Source: Clostridia bacterium (lineage in GTDB: Bacteria > Bacillota > Clostridia > Oscillospirales > Acutalibacteraceae). From it: DNA of 64,000 nucleotides. Position numbers and translations under genes: made by a program. The notes beneath the pieces were generated by a model. The model was not told where the DNA came from. It ran no database searches and worked only from the letters and a program-made list of their open reading frames with translations. Below are positions 26,143 through 34,734 of the stretch, piece by piece. Within the stretch, counting starts at the first letter, position 1; each line of letters starts with the position of its first letter. Where the stretch lies: NCBI GenBank assembly GCA_017399065.1, contig JAFQEL010000008.1, forward strand, positions 28,252 to 92,251, given 5' to 3'.

Positions 26143-26808
26143 TTACTCTTCGCCGCGTACAGGCTCACCGACAACGTCAGGACTTGTGGGCATTGCTATG
26201 ACACTGTCACCGTTGTCAATCTGCTTGAAGATTTCGTTACGTGCAGGGTCAACCATTGTAAAGCCGGTTCTATCACCCTTAAGAGCAATCTGCCACTTTG
26301 TAAGCATGGGGAAGTAAAGGTAGATAAGCTTCTGACCGGGTACGGAGTTCCAGATTTTGATTGCTGTATAAGCACAGTTAAGAACGTAACTCCAGTAGTT
26401 GGAATTGATGATCTTATTGCTTACAGTCTGAAGGTCGGATGCTGTGAGGTCCTTGCTGAGACCGATGTAATCTTCAGCAGTAAGGTTGCGGTAACGCCAA
26501 GCTTCAACGTTGTAGTAGAGACCGGGACCGTCTTCAACAGTTGTGCCGTATGTACCTACTGTAACACCCTTGCCCTTGGGCAGTGTTACTGCACCGACGT
26601 TGATAGAGCCGTTGGTAAGATTTTCAATGTATATCCATGTGTGACCCGACGTACTGTCAACGTGCTGTCTGTGGCCGATATACATTCTTGCTACAATGGG
26701 CTCGCCTTCGGCAGGCTGTTTATCAGCAGCGTATGCGGGGATGATTGCTACACCGAAAAGCATTGCGGCGACAAGAATGAACGAGATGATCCTTTTGACA
26801 TTTTTCAT
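26143..26808 (-). CDS. Secreted protein, possible permuted papain-like (NlpC-type) fold
   Basis: From ATG 26808 (AAGGAG with 9-base spacing; an ATG at 26814 is too close) the product has about 221 residues. The signal peptide is KNVKRIISFILVAAMLFGVAIIPAYA. The mature part has GHTWIYIEN near the front and SNYWSYVLNCAYTAIKIWNSV later. A His in a strand followed by a Cys at the head of a helix is the order found in circularly permuted NlpC/P60 and LRAT-like peptidases. A functional hydrolase or amidase is inferred from this alone. It has its own strong promoter and terminator. Confidence 0.65.
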   Translation of the reverse strand: MKNVKRIISFILVAAMLFGVAIIPAYAADKQPAEGEPIVARMYIGHRQHVDSTSGHTWIYIENLTNGSINVGAVTLPKGKGVTVGTYGTTVEDGPGLYYNVEAWRYRNLTAEDYIGLSKDLTASDLQTVSNKIINSNYWSYVLNCAYTAIKIWNSVPGQKLIYLYFPMLTKWQIALKGDRTGFTMVDPARNEIFKQIDNGDSVIAMPTSPDVVGEPVRGEE

Positions 26809-26837
26809 ATTCATACACTCCTTTTTGTCTACAAACA

Positions 26838-26867
26838 AGTATATCACAAAAATGTACGTAGTGTCAA
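26838..26867 (-). promoter_or_regulatory. Strong leftward promoter of the 26143-26808 gene
   Basis: On the minus strand, a perfect TTGACA (26867-26862) and TATACT (26843-26838), 18 bases apart, with a TG extended -10. Confidence 0.75.
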
Positions 26868-26950
26868 ATTAAAAAAGTATAAAATATGAAAAAAACGATA
26901 AAATTTTACAGCTTTATGAATTTTGATTTAATTGATTTTGACTAATTATA

Positions 26951-26979
26951 TTGCAACGGCATCGGTTATGTGATAAAAT
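26951..26979 (+). promoter_or_regulatory. Promoter of the cytoplasmic metallophosphoesterase
   Basis: TTGCAA (26951-26956), 17 bases, TAAAAT (26974-26979) with TGA extended -10. Confidence 0.6.
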
Positions 26980-27012
26980 TATCCGGTAATGATTTGAACG
27001 GAGCGGATAATA

Positions 27013-27966
27013 ATGTCTTTTAAAGATTTTTGTGATAAGTATGCAAAGCAGATCAAAGCTATGTCCCCGAAGTACGACGTGATTTATGAGGTTTCTGACA
27101 AAGAGCCGATTACATTTGAAAAAAGTAATGAGGTCTTGCTTTCTGCAGCTGTTATAGCGGATACTCATCTGCCTGACCGTGTGGCGGCGGAGGCTAATCT
27201 CAGCAATTTCTTCAAGGATATATCAAACTCACCCGAAAAGTTTGATGTGTTTATGATGGCAGGTGATGTTGCCGACTACGGTCTCAATAAAGAATACGAA
27301 AGATTTTTCAGACCCATTGATGAACAGAAGGTTATACCGCATACCTTTGTAACGATGGGCAATCACGATGCACGCTTTTTCTTTAAGAAAAACAGTAAAA
27401 TCATTATGGATAAGGTTGAAAAATATCTAAATATAAATACAGGCGGCAAAACTTATTATTCATACGACGTTAACGGCTATACCTTTGTTGTAATGTGCAC
27501 CGAGAAGCGTGTGCTCGAAAAAGCTTATATCTCAAAAGAGCAGATGAAGTTTATCGACAGTGAGCTTGCACGCGGTACAAAGGACGGAAAGCCTGTATTC
27601 CTTATGTGCCACCAGCCTTTTGCTTTTACCCATGGTTTGCCCGAGGTGTGGGAAACCGGTGACCTCGGTGAGCAGAATGACGAGGTCAGAGCAATTGTTG
27701 AAAAGTATAAAAACGTGTTTTTTATTAACGGCCATCTTCACGGCGGTGTCTGCGACAAGGTTTTTGAAACGCTCAACGAAGAAAATGGCGTTTATTCAAT
27801 CAGTGTTCCCGGCTACAGAAAAGAAAACAATTTCGGTATAACCGATTGCGGTGTCGGCTATTTCTTCGAGGTTTATGATGACCGTGTTGTTTTTCGTGCA
27901 CGTAAATTCCTGACGGGTGAATACATAAACGGCGACTACTCCAGACAGGAATATAAAATCAAGTAA
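27013..27966 (+). CDS. Calcineurin-like metallophosphoesterase (cytoplasmic)
   Basis: A 317-residue two-metal phosphoesterase. Motifs in order: IADTHLPD (DxH), MAGDVADYG (GDxxx), TMGNHDARF (GNHD), CHQPFAFTHGLP (His) and INGHLHGG (GHxH). There is no signal peptide. It is a paralogue of the secreted enzyme at 51709, sharing the uncommon QPxAxTHGLPxxWExG block and the K(V)VFRARxFxxGEY C-terminus. The substrate (phosphodiester, nucleotide or protein) cannot be read from sequence. It is monocistronic between its own promoter and a bidirectional terminator. Confidence 0.9.
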   Translation: MSFKDFCDKYAKQIKAMSPKYDVIYEVSDKEPITFEKSNEVLLSAAVIADTHLPDRVAAEANLSNFFKDISNSPEKFDVFMMAGDVADYGLNKEYERFFRPIDEQKVIPHTFVTMGNHDARFFFKKNSKIIMDKVEKYLNINTGGKTYYSYDVNGYTFVVMCTEKRVLEKAYISKEQMKFIDSELARGTKDGKPVFLMCHQPFAFTHGLPEVWETGDLGEQNDEVRAIVEKYKNVFFINGHLHGGVCDKVFETLNEENGVYSISVPGYRKENNFGITDCGVGYFFEVYDDRVVFRARKFLTGEYINGDYSRQEYKIK

Positions 27967-27973
27967 AAAAATC

Positions 27974-28008
27974 AAGCCTGCTTACTTTTGACGGTAAGCA
28001 GGCTTTAA
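27974..28008. terminator. Bidirectional terminator between convergent genes
   Basis: AAGCCTGCTTAC / GTAAGCAGGCTT perfect stem between the stops at 27966 and 28024. Confidence 0.85.
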
Positions 28009-28023
28009 CTTTATCAGACAGAA

Positions 28024-29076
28024 TTAAAGACCGAGTAAACGCTGGAAGATATTTACGACTTTAAGACCTAAGTTGCGGAAGAAAGCAAGTATATGTGTAA
28101 AGAAGTTTACATTTATGTTGCCGCTTGCTTCGCCGGGTGTACCGTCAAAGTCAGAACTTACGGAATTCATCCAGCTTATCATACCTTCAGAGCCTTCAAG
28201 CTTTACTTCTTCGCCCTTGCCGTTTTCGGTTGTAACGTCAGGATATGTACTGCCGTCAAGCATATGCAGGTCGTATGTAACAACCTTGGCGAGGTGATGG
28301 TTGTCGCTGGCGGCGGTGCCTGCAGGCTCGGTTACGGATGAGAAGCTTGAAAGTCTGCATTTTTCGGGGTTAGAGTTGCTTTTGCATACGTTATTCCAAA
28401 GAGGAAGAGTTACCATTGAGTAGTTTACAATGGGGTCAAGCTTACTGCAAATCATCCAGATTGCGATATCGGAGCATTTTGCTGCATCACTTGCTGTAAC
28501 TGTACCTGTGCCTGCGATTGGGAAGATGCCTGCAAAGTACTCAGGGAAGGCGATTGCCATATTCCAGGTCATTTCACCGCCTGCAGAGCTGCCGCCGATG
28601 AAAATCTTTGTTGTGTCAATGTTGTCGCCGTGCTGGGCAATCATATCGTCGATTACTGCACGGAGCGGCTCGATAAGTGTTGTGTTCCAGTAAACGAGCT
28701 TGTGCTCGGGTGAACGGGGGAGGAGGATGAATGCACCGCCCTCGTCAAACTTACTCTGAAGCTCTTCTGATGCCCAGTAGGGGAAATCACTGTCATCAAG
28801 CTGAGCGTCAACGTAATCGGCGTGACCGATACCGTGAAGGAAAATTACGAGCGGATATTTTGTGTTGTCGTTTTCGCCGACGGGTGAATAGTATGCATAG
28901 TCAAGTGCTTCGCCGCCTGCTTCGGGAGCAACGTCACTTTCAAATTCGTCGCGAAGTGCCTGAATACCTGCTGATGTGGGGAGAGTGTCTTTACGGCTGC
29001 TGTTTTCAGCTGCAGATACACTCATAGGTAATGTGCACATAAGCACAACCATAATCAAAGCGATTATTTTCTTCAT
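28024..29076 (-). CDS. Secreted alpha/beta-hydrolase esterase
   Basis: Exported serine esterase of about 350 residues from ATG 29076 (AAGGTGG ribosome site). The signal peptide is KKIIALIMVVLMCTLPMSVSA. The esterase domain has PLVIFLHGIGH (oxyanion loop), FIGGSSAGGEMTW (nucleophile elbow GxSxxG) and CSKLDPIV (acid Asp). A late His in DNHHLAK is the probable catalytic base. This architecture resembles secreted feruloyl or acetyl esterases that remove acyl groups from polysaccharides. The C-terminus carries an amphipathic aromatic helix, FFTHILAFFRNLGLKVVNIF, similar to other exported proteins here. Esterase activity is likely; the substrate is inferred from nearby glycan-degrading genes. Confidence 0.85.
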   Translation of the reverse strand: MKKIIALIMVVLMCTLPMSVSAAENSSRKDTLPTSAGIQALRDEFESDVAPEAGGEALDYAYYSPVGENDNTKYPLVIFLHGIGHADYVDAQLDDSDFPYWASEELQSKFDEGGAFILLPRSPEHKLVYWNTTLIEPLRAVIDDMIAQHGDNIDTTKIFIGGSSAGGEMTWNMAIAFPEYFAGIFPIAGTGTVTASDAAKCSDIAIWMICSKLDPIVNYSMVTLPLWNNVCKSNSNPEKCRLSSFSSVTEPAGTAASDNHHLAKVVTYDLHMLDGSTYPDVTTENGKGEEVKLEGSEGMISWMNSVSSDFDGTPGEASGNINVNFFTHILAFFRNLGLKVVNIFQRLLGL

Positions 29077-29171
29077 ATCGGTGACCACCTTAAATTAAAA
29101 AATTATAAAATAATTCTAACAAAATAATAAACCAATGTCAAATATTCTTACTTTAATTTTACAAAAGCAAG

Positions 29172-30815
29172 TTATAACTCAACAGATTTTATAAAATTGT
29201 TGTTTTTGATTACACTGCCTGTACAAACTGTTTCAATTTTTAACGGTGCATCAAAGCTGTTGTTTGTGAATTCAGCTTCACGCAGATACTCAAGGTGAAC
29301 AAAATGCTCGCCGTAAACGGGCTTTTCAAAGCTGTTGCCTGTAACCGTAAGCTTGCCGTGTACAAATTGTTTTGATTTTTCGTTCATTACCTTAGGTGAA
29401 TAAAGAATTACGGGTGCACCTTCGTACATATTTGCGTAGTTGCAGCTTGTGACGCGGTTGTTACGGAATATCACATGTGTTGTATATCCAGATTCAAACC
29501 AGAAGTTGCAGTCGTCTTCAAGAAGAAGGGCGGGCCCCCATACTTTTTCAAAGCGGTTGTTTTCGATTATTACTTCACCGCGTGTCGTACAGAGTACGCC
29601 TCTGCCGCAGGTGAGACCGAAATCGCAGTTTCTGACATAAAGGTTTGGCGTCCACGTTGCGTTTTCAACTACGTCCTTGCCGGTTTCGATATCAGGCAAA
29701 GCGGAATCAAGTGTTATGTAAATGTCAGTATCGTTGATTTTTGTAAAGCTCTTCACCTTTGCAGTAGCGTGCGGAATCAGCGTATTCCACTTGATAAAGT
29801 CAAGTTCATCGCCGACTTCAAATGCCTGAAATCCCCAGCTCTCATCGTGCATAAACCGCAGTGTCAAGCCGTTTTCGGCTTTGTCAGCTTCAATTATCCG
29901 CAGGTGAGTGCCGTGCACGTTGATGAAATCGTCGTGTGCACCGCCTGCTTTGCAACTCTCGACAAGTATATTGCCTTTACACCCAGAGAACTGAAAAAAG
30001 TCTGCGGTGCTTGCTGCTGTTCTGCCATCAGCAGGTGTTAAATCGCAGTTTCTGTAGGTTACGTTCTCGCAAAACTGTGAAACCATACCTAGTCCGTGCA
30101 TGAATTTTATACGCAGTCTTTCAAAAACAAGGTTTTTGCATCGCTGGAACAGACCTCCGGTCTGGTCACGTACAATGTTACGTGACTGGATTATTGCGCC
30201 GGCAGGAAAGTATACTTCTTTGTTTTTCAGCGTGCCTTTCAGTGTGTTGCCGTCGAGCATTTCTAAGCTTTCAAATTCAAGGTCGGGTCGGCTGAAGTCA
30301 CGGAAAAAACCTGTTGCAGGGTCGAGGAGCCTTACCTGTCTTCTGCCAAGTACGTAATGGTCTTCCCAATAAGGTTTTCCGTTGTTATCATTTTCACCCT
30401 GCCATATGATGTTGTTGCCCTCAACTCTGAAAAGACATTCGGGGTTGATTTTTATTACACATTCACCGCTGTTGTTTGAAACTACGGTGAATTCAGCCAT
30501 AGTAGGGCAGGCATAGTCAACAGTAAGGTTTCTGACTGTGATATTACTGCATCTGTCAAAAACAAACGGAGTCATCTTGCCGTGCACAAGCACTGTAGCA
30601 CCGTTGCCGTCAATTACAATATTCGATTTGTCTTTGAGGTAAATTGCGGCTTCTCTTTTGCCTGTCGGGTTTTCGTGCCTTTTCGCCGTATTGGTGCAAT
30701 AATAGCCCTCAAGTTCAAACGAATCATCCTGACGAACATCATAAACTTTATCTTTTTCAAGTGTGATATATGTACCGTCGTTTACTCTTGAAAATAATGT
30801 GCTCATTTCGTTCAT
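29172..30815 (-). CDS. GH110-like alpha-1,3-galactosidase (parallel beta-helix)
   Basis: A 547-residue parallel beta-helix protein whose central block (ADFFQFSGCKGNILVESC followed by AGGAHDDFINVHGTHL) resembles glycoside hydrolase family 110. Those inverting alpha-1,3-galactosidases act on blood-group-B-type and linear galactosides. The paired Asp in HDDFINVHG correspond to the family's catalytic Asp. A beta-barrel-like insertion (about 300-380) and further helix turns follow. There is no signal peptide, so it should act in the cytoplasm on imported oligosaccharides, whereas characterised GH110 enzymes are exported. GGAGA precedes the ATG. Assignment by motif memory; family placement is likely but unverified. 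Confidence 0.72.
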   Translation of the reverse strand: MNEMSTLFSRVNDGTYITLEKDKVYDVRQDDSFELEGYYCTNTAKRHENPTGKREAAIYLKDKSNIVIDGNGATVLVHGKMTPFVFDRCSNITVRNLTVDYACPTMAEFTVVSNNSGECVIKINPECLFRVEGNNIIWQGENDNNGKPYWEDHYVLGRRQVRLLDPATGFFRDFSRPDLEFESLEMLDGNTLKGTLKNKEVYFPAGAIIQSRNIVRDQTGGLFQRCKNLVFERLRIKFMHGLGMVSQFCENVTYRNCDLTPADGRTAASTADFFQFSGCKGNILVESCKAGGAHDDFINVHGTHLRIIEADKAENGLTLRFMHDESWGFQAFEVGDELDFIKWNTLIPHATAKVKSFTKINDTDIYITLDSALPDIETGKDVVENATWTPNLYVRNCDFGLTCGRGVLCTTRGEVIIENNRFEKVWGPALLLEDDCNFWFESGYTTHVIFRNNRVTSCNYANMYEGAPVILYSPKVMNEKSKQFVHGKLTVTGNSFEKPVYGEHFVHLEYLREAEFTNNSFDAPLKIETVCTGSVIKNNNFIKSVEL

Positions 30816-30878
30816 ATTATCTTCTCCATGATAAACAGATATTGCTATTATACTTTATATATTATCAAAAGGCAATCC

Positions 30879-30907
30879 TTTACTAACAGTTTGATTTATG
30901 GTAGAAT
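30879..30907 (+). promoter_or_regulatory. Promoter of the tandem beta-helix/GH43 operon
   Basis: TTTACT (30879-30884), 17 bases, TAGAAT (30902-30907), with TGG directly before the -10. Confidence 0.5.
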
Positions 30908-30938
30908 TAATTAAATTGCTCTGTTAGGAGATGTTGTT

Positions 30939-33191
30939 GTGAAAAGAATTATCAGTGTAATTCTTGGGTTTATTATGACGGTAGGTTTTGTGCTACCGTG
31001 CTTTGCGACGGAAGGTGAATCCGATGCGGTTATAATCGACACGGTTTATCCTACCGAAGACGTTGTGATAGCCGATATTATTGCGACGGATGAGCCTTAT
31101 TGTGCCGACCCGAGCGGTAAAACCGATTCAACGAAGGCCGTACAGCAGGCTATTGATGACTGCGCTGCAAACGGTGGCGGTACTGTGTGGCTTCCTGTTG
31201 GCAGATACAGAGTTACGGGTAATATTTACATCCGTCAGTTTGTCACACTCCGCGGCGATTATCAGGATCCCGACGTTGGTGCCGATTACGGTACGATTAT
31301 TATTGCCGACGTCGAAAGCAGTGACGCTATGACTCCCGGCTTGTTTACTGTCGGCGGCAGTGCGGGTGCTGTAGGCCTTACCGTATGGTATCCGAATCAG
31401 ACTCTTGATGATGTGAAACCCTATCCCTACACTTTTTACGTCGAGGGTAACGGCGACTATATGTTGCAGACAATTAAAAACTGCACGCTTATAAATTCAT
31501 ATCGCGGAATAGGCGGCAGCTCTGAATGTGAAAACGGTGTCTATCAGTGTCACGAGATGATGACTGTTGACAACGTTAAGGGTACCTGCCTTTATGAGGG
31601 GCTCAATTCTCACAATTCGGCTGATGTTGATACATATAAAACACTATACATCCTCAATAAATATTGGGTGCAGTCAGGTGAGGCGTACAACGCTCCCGAT
31701 GAAGCTGCACTTGATGCATACACACGTGCCAATGCATACGGTCTTGTGCTCGGCGACCTCGAATGGCCTCAGTTTGCCGATATCAGAGTGTCCGATATGC
31801 TTTACGGTATGACGTTCAGAAGGGGTATACGCTACTGCTTCAGCGGTGAATTCACCGACCTTTATATAACAGATTGTGACTACGGTATCTATGTGCCCGA
31901 AGATGTGATTCAAGCACGCGGCAAGTCCTGGGGTATAGGTATTGCAAACGGTGTTGTCGAAGGCAGTGTGTATGCAATTCACGATGTGGACAGAGCCGCA
32001 ACGGTGCTTACCAACGTTAAAGTTAACGGCAGAATAAAGGGCAATAATATCAGACAGTATAAGTCCGATACAAGTGTTTACACTCCCGACTATGACAGAA
32101 CATATGAAAAGCCCGCAAGTATACTTTATATTGTCAATGCTGATAAAACAGGTAAGGCAGATGCATCTTTTGCTGTACAGGCAAAGCTTGATGAAGCAGC
32201 GGCAACGGGCGGCGTTGTTTATCTCCCGGGCGGACTTTACCGTTTTGACGGTCCTGTGACAGTACCTGCAGGTGTTCAGTTGCGCGGCTCATCAAGTGTT
32301 GCGGTCAGGTGCCAGCGCGAGAACAGCAGCGGCACGCTGATTCTTGCAAACTACGGTTACTCGACGGATTCTTCACCGCTTATCACACTTGGTGGTAACG
32401 GTGCGGGTGTTACGGGTCTGCGAATCGATTATTATCACAATAACCCCGTTGATTCAAGCGGCAAATATCAAAAGACATTTCCTGCTGTTTACGGTAAATG
32501 TGATAATGTTTATGTCACAAACTGTACTATCACCCTTGCAAGTTGCGGTATCAGGCTTGAGGGCGCGGAGAATGCATATTTTGACAGGGTAGTAGGTTGC
32601 TGTTATGAGTCTATGTTCTCGTTCGACGGCTGTGATAACTGCTATATCGAGGGCTGTCTGCAGAATGCCAATACGCTGCCAAGAACAGGGTACAGTCAGC
32701 TCGGTCTGCCCAGAATTACGGAGGATAAGCTCTTTGATTACGTGTTTATTCCTATTACACGCATTTACACCGACTATATAAAGCTCACCGGATGTAGCGA
32801 TATCACGGTTTTCAACAGCTTTATCTACGGCGGCAAGACATTTCTCAATTCAGCAGACAGCTCAGCCGTACTGATTAATGTCGGCCACGACGGTTCGTCC
32901 AAAACCGAGGCGGCGTATATACTTTCGGGCGGAGAAACTGTACTTCTCAACTCAATGAGGTCTACCGAAAACGGCAAGCTCGGTTACCGTTTCTATACTG
33001 TTGACAACGGTGCAAAGCTCAGATCTTACGGCAGTCAGGCTGTTGATATGCTTTATAAAGAGCATGTTATTCTCGAGAATATTGAATACGATGAGCTCAT
33101 AGCGGGTGAGCAGATTTTCGCATTCCTTCAGTTTTTCTATAAGATAATTACATTTTTCGGCAGAATCTATATGGATAACGAGCAGAGTTAA
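30939..33191 (+). CDS. Secreted tandem pectate-lyase-3-type beta-helix protein
   Basis: A 750-residue exported protein with GTG start (GGAG at 9 bases) and signal peptide KRIISVILGFIMTVGFVLPCFA. Two similar modules are visible. The first, from about 50, has GKTDSTKAVQQAIDDCAANGGGTVWLPVGRYRV. The second, from about 395, has GKADASFAVQAKLDEAAATGGVVYLPGGLYRF. These are the N-terminal signature of Pectate_lyase_3/GH55-like double beta-helix proteins. The protein ends with an aromatic amphipathic helix (IFAFLQFFYKIITFFGRIY). It shares an operon with the GH43-like gene 12 bases downstream. Activity on beta-glucan or pectin is possible but not assigned. Confidence 0.82.
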   Translation: MKRIISVILGFIMTVGFVLPCFATEGESDAVIIDTVYPTEDVVIADIIATDEPYCADPSGKTDSTKAVQQAIDDCAANGGGTVWLPVGRYRVTGNIYIRQFVTLRGDYQDPDVGADYGTIIIADVESSDAMTPGLFTVGGSAGAVGLTVWYPNQTLDDVKPYPYTFYVEGNGDYMLQTIKNCTLINSYRGIGGSSECENGVYQCHEMMTVDNVKGTCLYEGLNSHNSADVDTYKTLYILNKYWVQSGEAYNAPDEAALDAYTRANAYGLVLGDLEWPQFADIRVSDMLYGMTFRRGIRYCFSGEFTDLYITDCDYGIYVPEDVIQARGKSWGIGIANGVVEGSVYAIHDVDRAATVLTNVKVNGRIKGNNIRQYKSDTSVYTPDYDRTYEKPASILYIVNADKTGKADASFAVQAKLDEAAATGGVVYLPGGLYRFDGPVTVPAGVQLRGSSSVAVRCQRENSSGTLILANYGYSTDSSPLITLGGNGAGVTGLRIDYYHNNPVDSSGKYQKTFPAVYGKCDNVYVTNCTITLASCGIRLEGAENAYFDRVVGCCYESMFSFDGCDNCYIEGCLQNANTLPRTGYSQLGLPRITEDKLFDYVFIPITRIYTDYIKLTGCSDITVFNSFIYGGKTFLNSADSSAVLINVGHDGSSKTEAAYILSGGETVLLNSMRSTENGKLGYRFYTVDNGAKLRSYGSQAVDMLYKEHVILENIEYDELIAGEQIFAFLQFFYKIITFFGRIYMDNEQS

Positions 33192-33203
33192 GGAGCTGTT
33201 TTT

Positions 33204-34244
33204 ATGACCCTTACAACTTTTTTGAGATTTTTTATGGCGATTGTAATGTCGCCCTATTATCTTTTCAACTGCGTATTCAACGACTATGTTTATCCTGCAG
33301 TCAGCAGGTCGGATGCGTATCTTTTCTGTTACTTTGTAGGTAATGAGGTTGACGAGCAGACTATACATTTTGCTGTCAGTACAGACGGATATAACTATAA
33401 GGCTCTCAACGGTAATGAGGCTGTTATTGAGCAGACAAAGGGTACGGGCTGTGTACGTGACCCGTATATACTCAAGGGTACCGATGAAAACGGCAAGCCC
33501 TGCTACTTTATTATTGCAACGGATATGAATGCACTTGAGGGCTGGACTTCTAACCACTGCCTTATCACCTGGCGGTCATACGACCTTATCAACTGGACTG
33601 ATGAAACGGTGATTGATATCCGTCAGTTTGAGGGCTTTGAGAACACAAACAGAGCGTGGGCACCGCAGGCAATATGGGATAATGACAAACAGATGTATAT
33701 GGTCTACTGGGCAAACTCAACTGTAGAGAATGACTGTGCAGGCCATTACTATGCATACACAAAGGATTTCAAAACCTTTGAAACCGAGCCGCAGGTGCTT
33801 TTCGGCAGATGGAATGAGCCTGACCCCGAAACAGGCGGCACAAGAAACGTGCAGTGTATTGACGGCGATATTGTTTACAACGAAAAGGACGGCTATTATT
33901 ACCTCTACTTTAAAGAGGATTTAACGCAGAAAATTGCCTGGGTACGCTCAAAGAACCTTACAGGTCCGTACAATACGGATTATGCAATCTGTTCGCTTAA
34001 CTATTGGGGTGTAGAGGGCAGCTCTATGTACCGCATCAACGGTACGGATTCCTGGATGATGATAATGGATGAGTACGGTCAGGATTCGTACTTTGCACAG
34101 ATGACAAAGGATTTCACTACGTTCAAAAGGGTACAGCGCTCAACCTATTCTATGGATCATCTCAAGCCCAGACACGGCTCGGTTATAACCATAACGGAGA
34201 GCGAGTATGCGGCACTTGCCGAAGCTTACAGAATAAAGAAATGA
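33204..34244 (+). CDS. GH43-like five-bladed beta-propeller glycosidase
   Basis: A 346-residue protein with the blade pattern of GH43/GH117-type glycosidases: FAVSTDGYNYKAL, VRDPYILKG (catalytic Asp candidate), RSYDLINWTDETV, WAPQAIWD, YAYTKDFKTFE and GVEGSSMYRI (general-acid Glu candidate). The N-terminus (TLTTFLRFFMAIVMSPYYLFNCVF) is hydrophobic but lacks the usual lysines, so it is an atypical signal or anchor. It lies 12 bases after the tandem beta-helix gene and is followed by a terminator. Arabinosidase, xylosidase or galactosidase activity are all possible. Confidence 0.8.
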   Translation: MTLTTFLRFFMAIVMSPYYLFNCVFNDYVYPAVSRSDAYLFCYFVGNEVDEQTIHFAVSTDGYNYKALNGNEAVIEQTKGTGCVRDPYILKGTDENGKPCYFIIATDMNALEGWTSNHCLITWRSYDLINWTDETVIDIRQFEGFENTNRAWAPQAIWDNDKQMYMVYWANSTVENDCAGHYYAYTKDFKTFETEPQVLFGRWNEPDPETGGTRNVQCIDGDIVYNEKDGYYYLYFKEDLTQKIAWVRSKNLTGPYNTDYAICSLNYWGVEGSSMYRINGTDSWMMIMDEYGQDSYFAQMTKDFTTFKRVQRSTYSMDHLKPRHGSVITITESEYAALAEAYRIKK

Positions 34245-34247
34245 AAT

Positions 34248-34292
34248 AAATCGGCTGTCTGCACGGAATTAGCACGAGACAGCCGATTTTTA
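34248..34292. terminator. Terminator between the GH43-like gene and barstar gene
   Basis: AAATCGGCTGTCT / AGACAGCCGATTT stem with a T-run, between convergent stops at 34244 and 34315. Confidence 0.85.
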
Positions 34293-34314
34293 TATTGCTA
34301 CAATATCAGAATTG

Positions 34315-34719
34315 TTAACTTACTAAAAAAACACAGAATGATTTTCTCTTTCCGCCAACAACTGTTTTTTCAGCTTCTTTATCCCAAAACGGCAAGAGAT
34401 AATCATTGAAATCTCTTATAATATCATCTTTTAAAGAGCGATTGTCTTTCAAAAAACAATCATATCTTTTTATAAACAATGTTATGTTATCTGTTTCAAG
34501 CCAGCTTAAATCCGTCATAATATCATAATAACTGTGATAATCTGGCTTTAAATAATCTGGGAGTTTGGGAAAAGAAAATGCTTTTGATATAGCATTCCAA
34601 TAATCATCCCATGAATTTATTTCTGTTCCGTCAATTTCTATGATTAAGCTCTTATTGTTTAATTTGATTCTTATATTTTTCTCTTCTTCAGTTGAAATTG
34701 TTGAAAGTTTGTTATTCAT
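34315..34719 (-). CDS. Barstar-family RNase inhibitor (immunity protein)
   Basis: A 134-residue protein with the barstar pattern IDGTEINSWDDYWNAISKAF, then YHSYYDIMTDLSWLE and ITLFIKRYDCFL, matching the inhibitor's beta1-alpha1, the acidic barnase-binding helix and the central strand. In barstar that helix carries Asp35 and Asp39; here the second is kept but the first aligns with His. The start has AAAGGAA upstream. It lies 15 bases downstream of a gene whose C-terminus is barnase-like, so it most likely neutralises that RNase. N-terminal and C-terminal extensions make it longer than classical barstar (about 90 residues). The gene is AT-rich like its partner. Confidence 0.85.
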   Translation of the reverse strand: MNNKLSTISTEEEKNIRIKLNNKSLIIEIDGTEINSWDDYWNAISKAFSFPKLPDYLKPDYHSYYDIMTDLSWLETDNITLFIKRYDCFLKDNRSLKDDIIRDFNDYLLPFWDKEAEKTVVGGKRKSFCVFLVS

Positions 34720-34734
34720 TGAAAAAGTTCCTTT

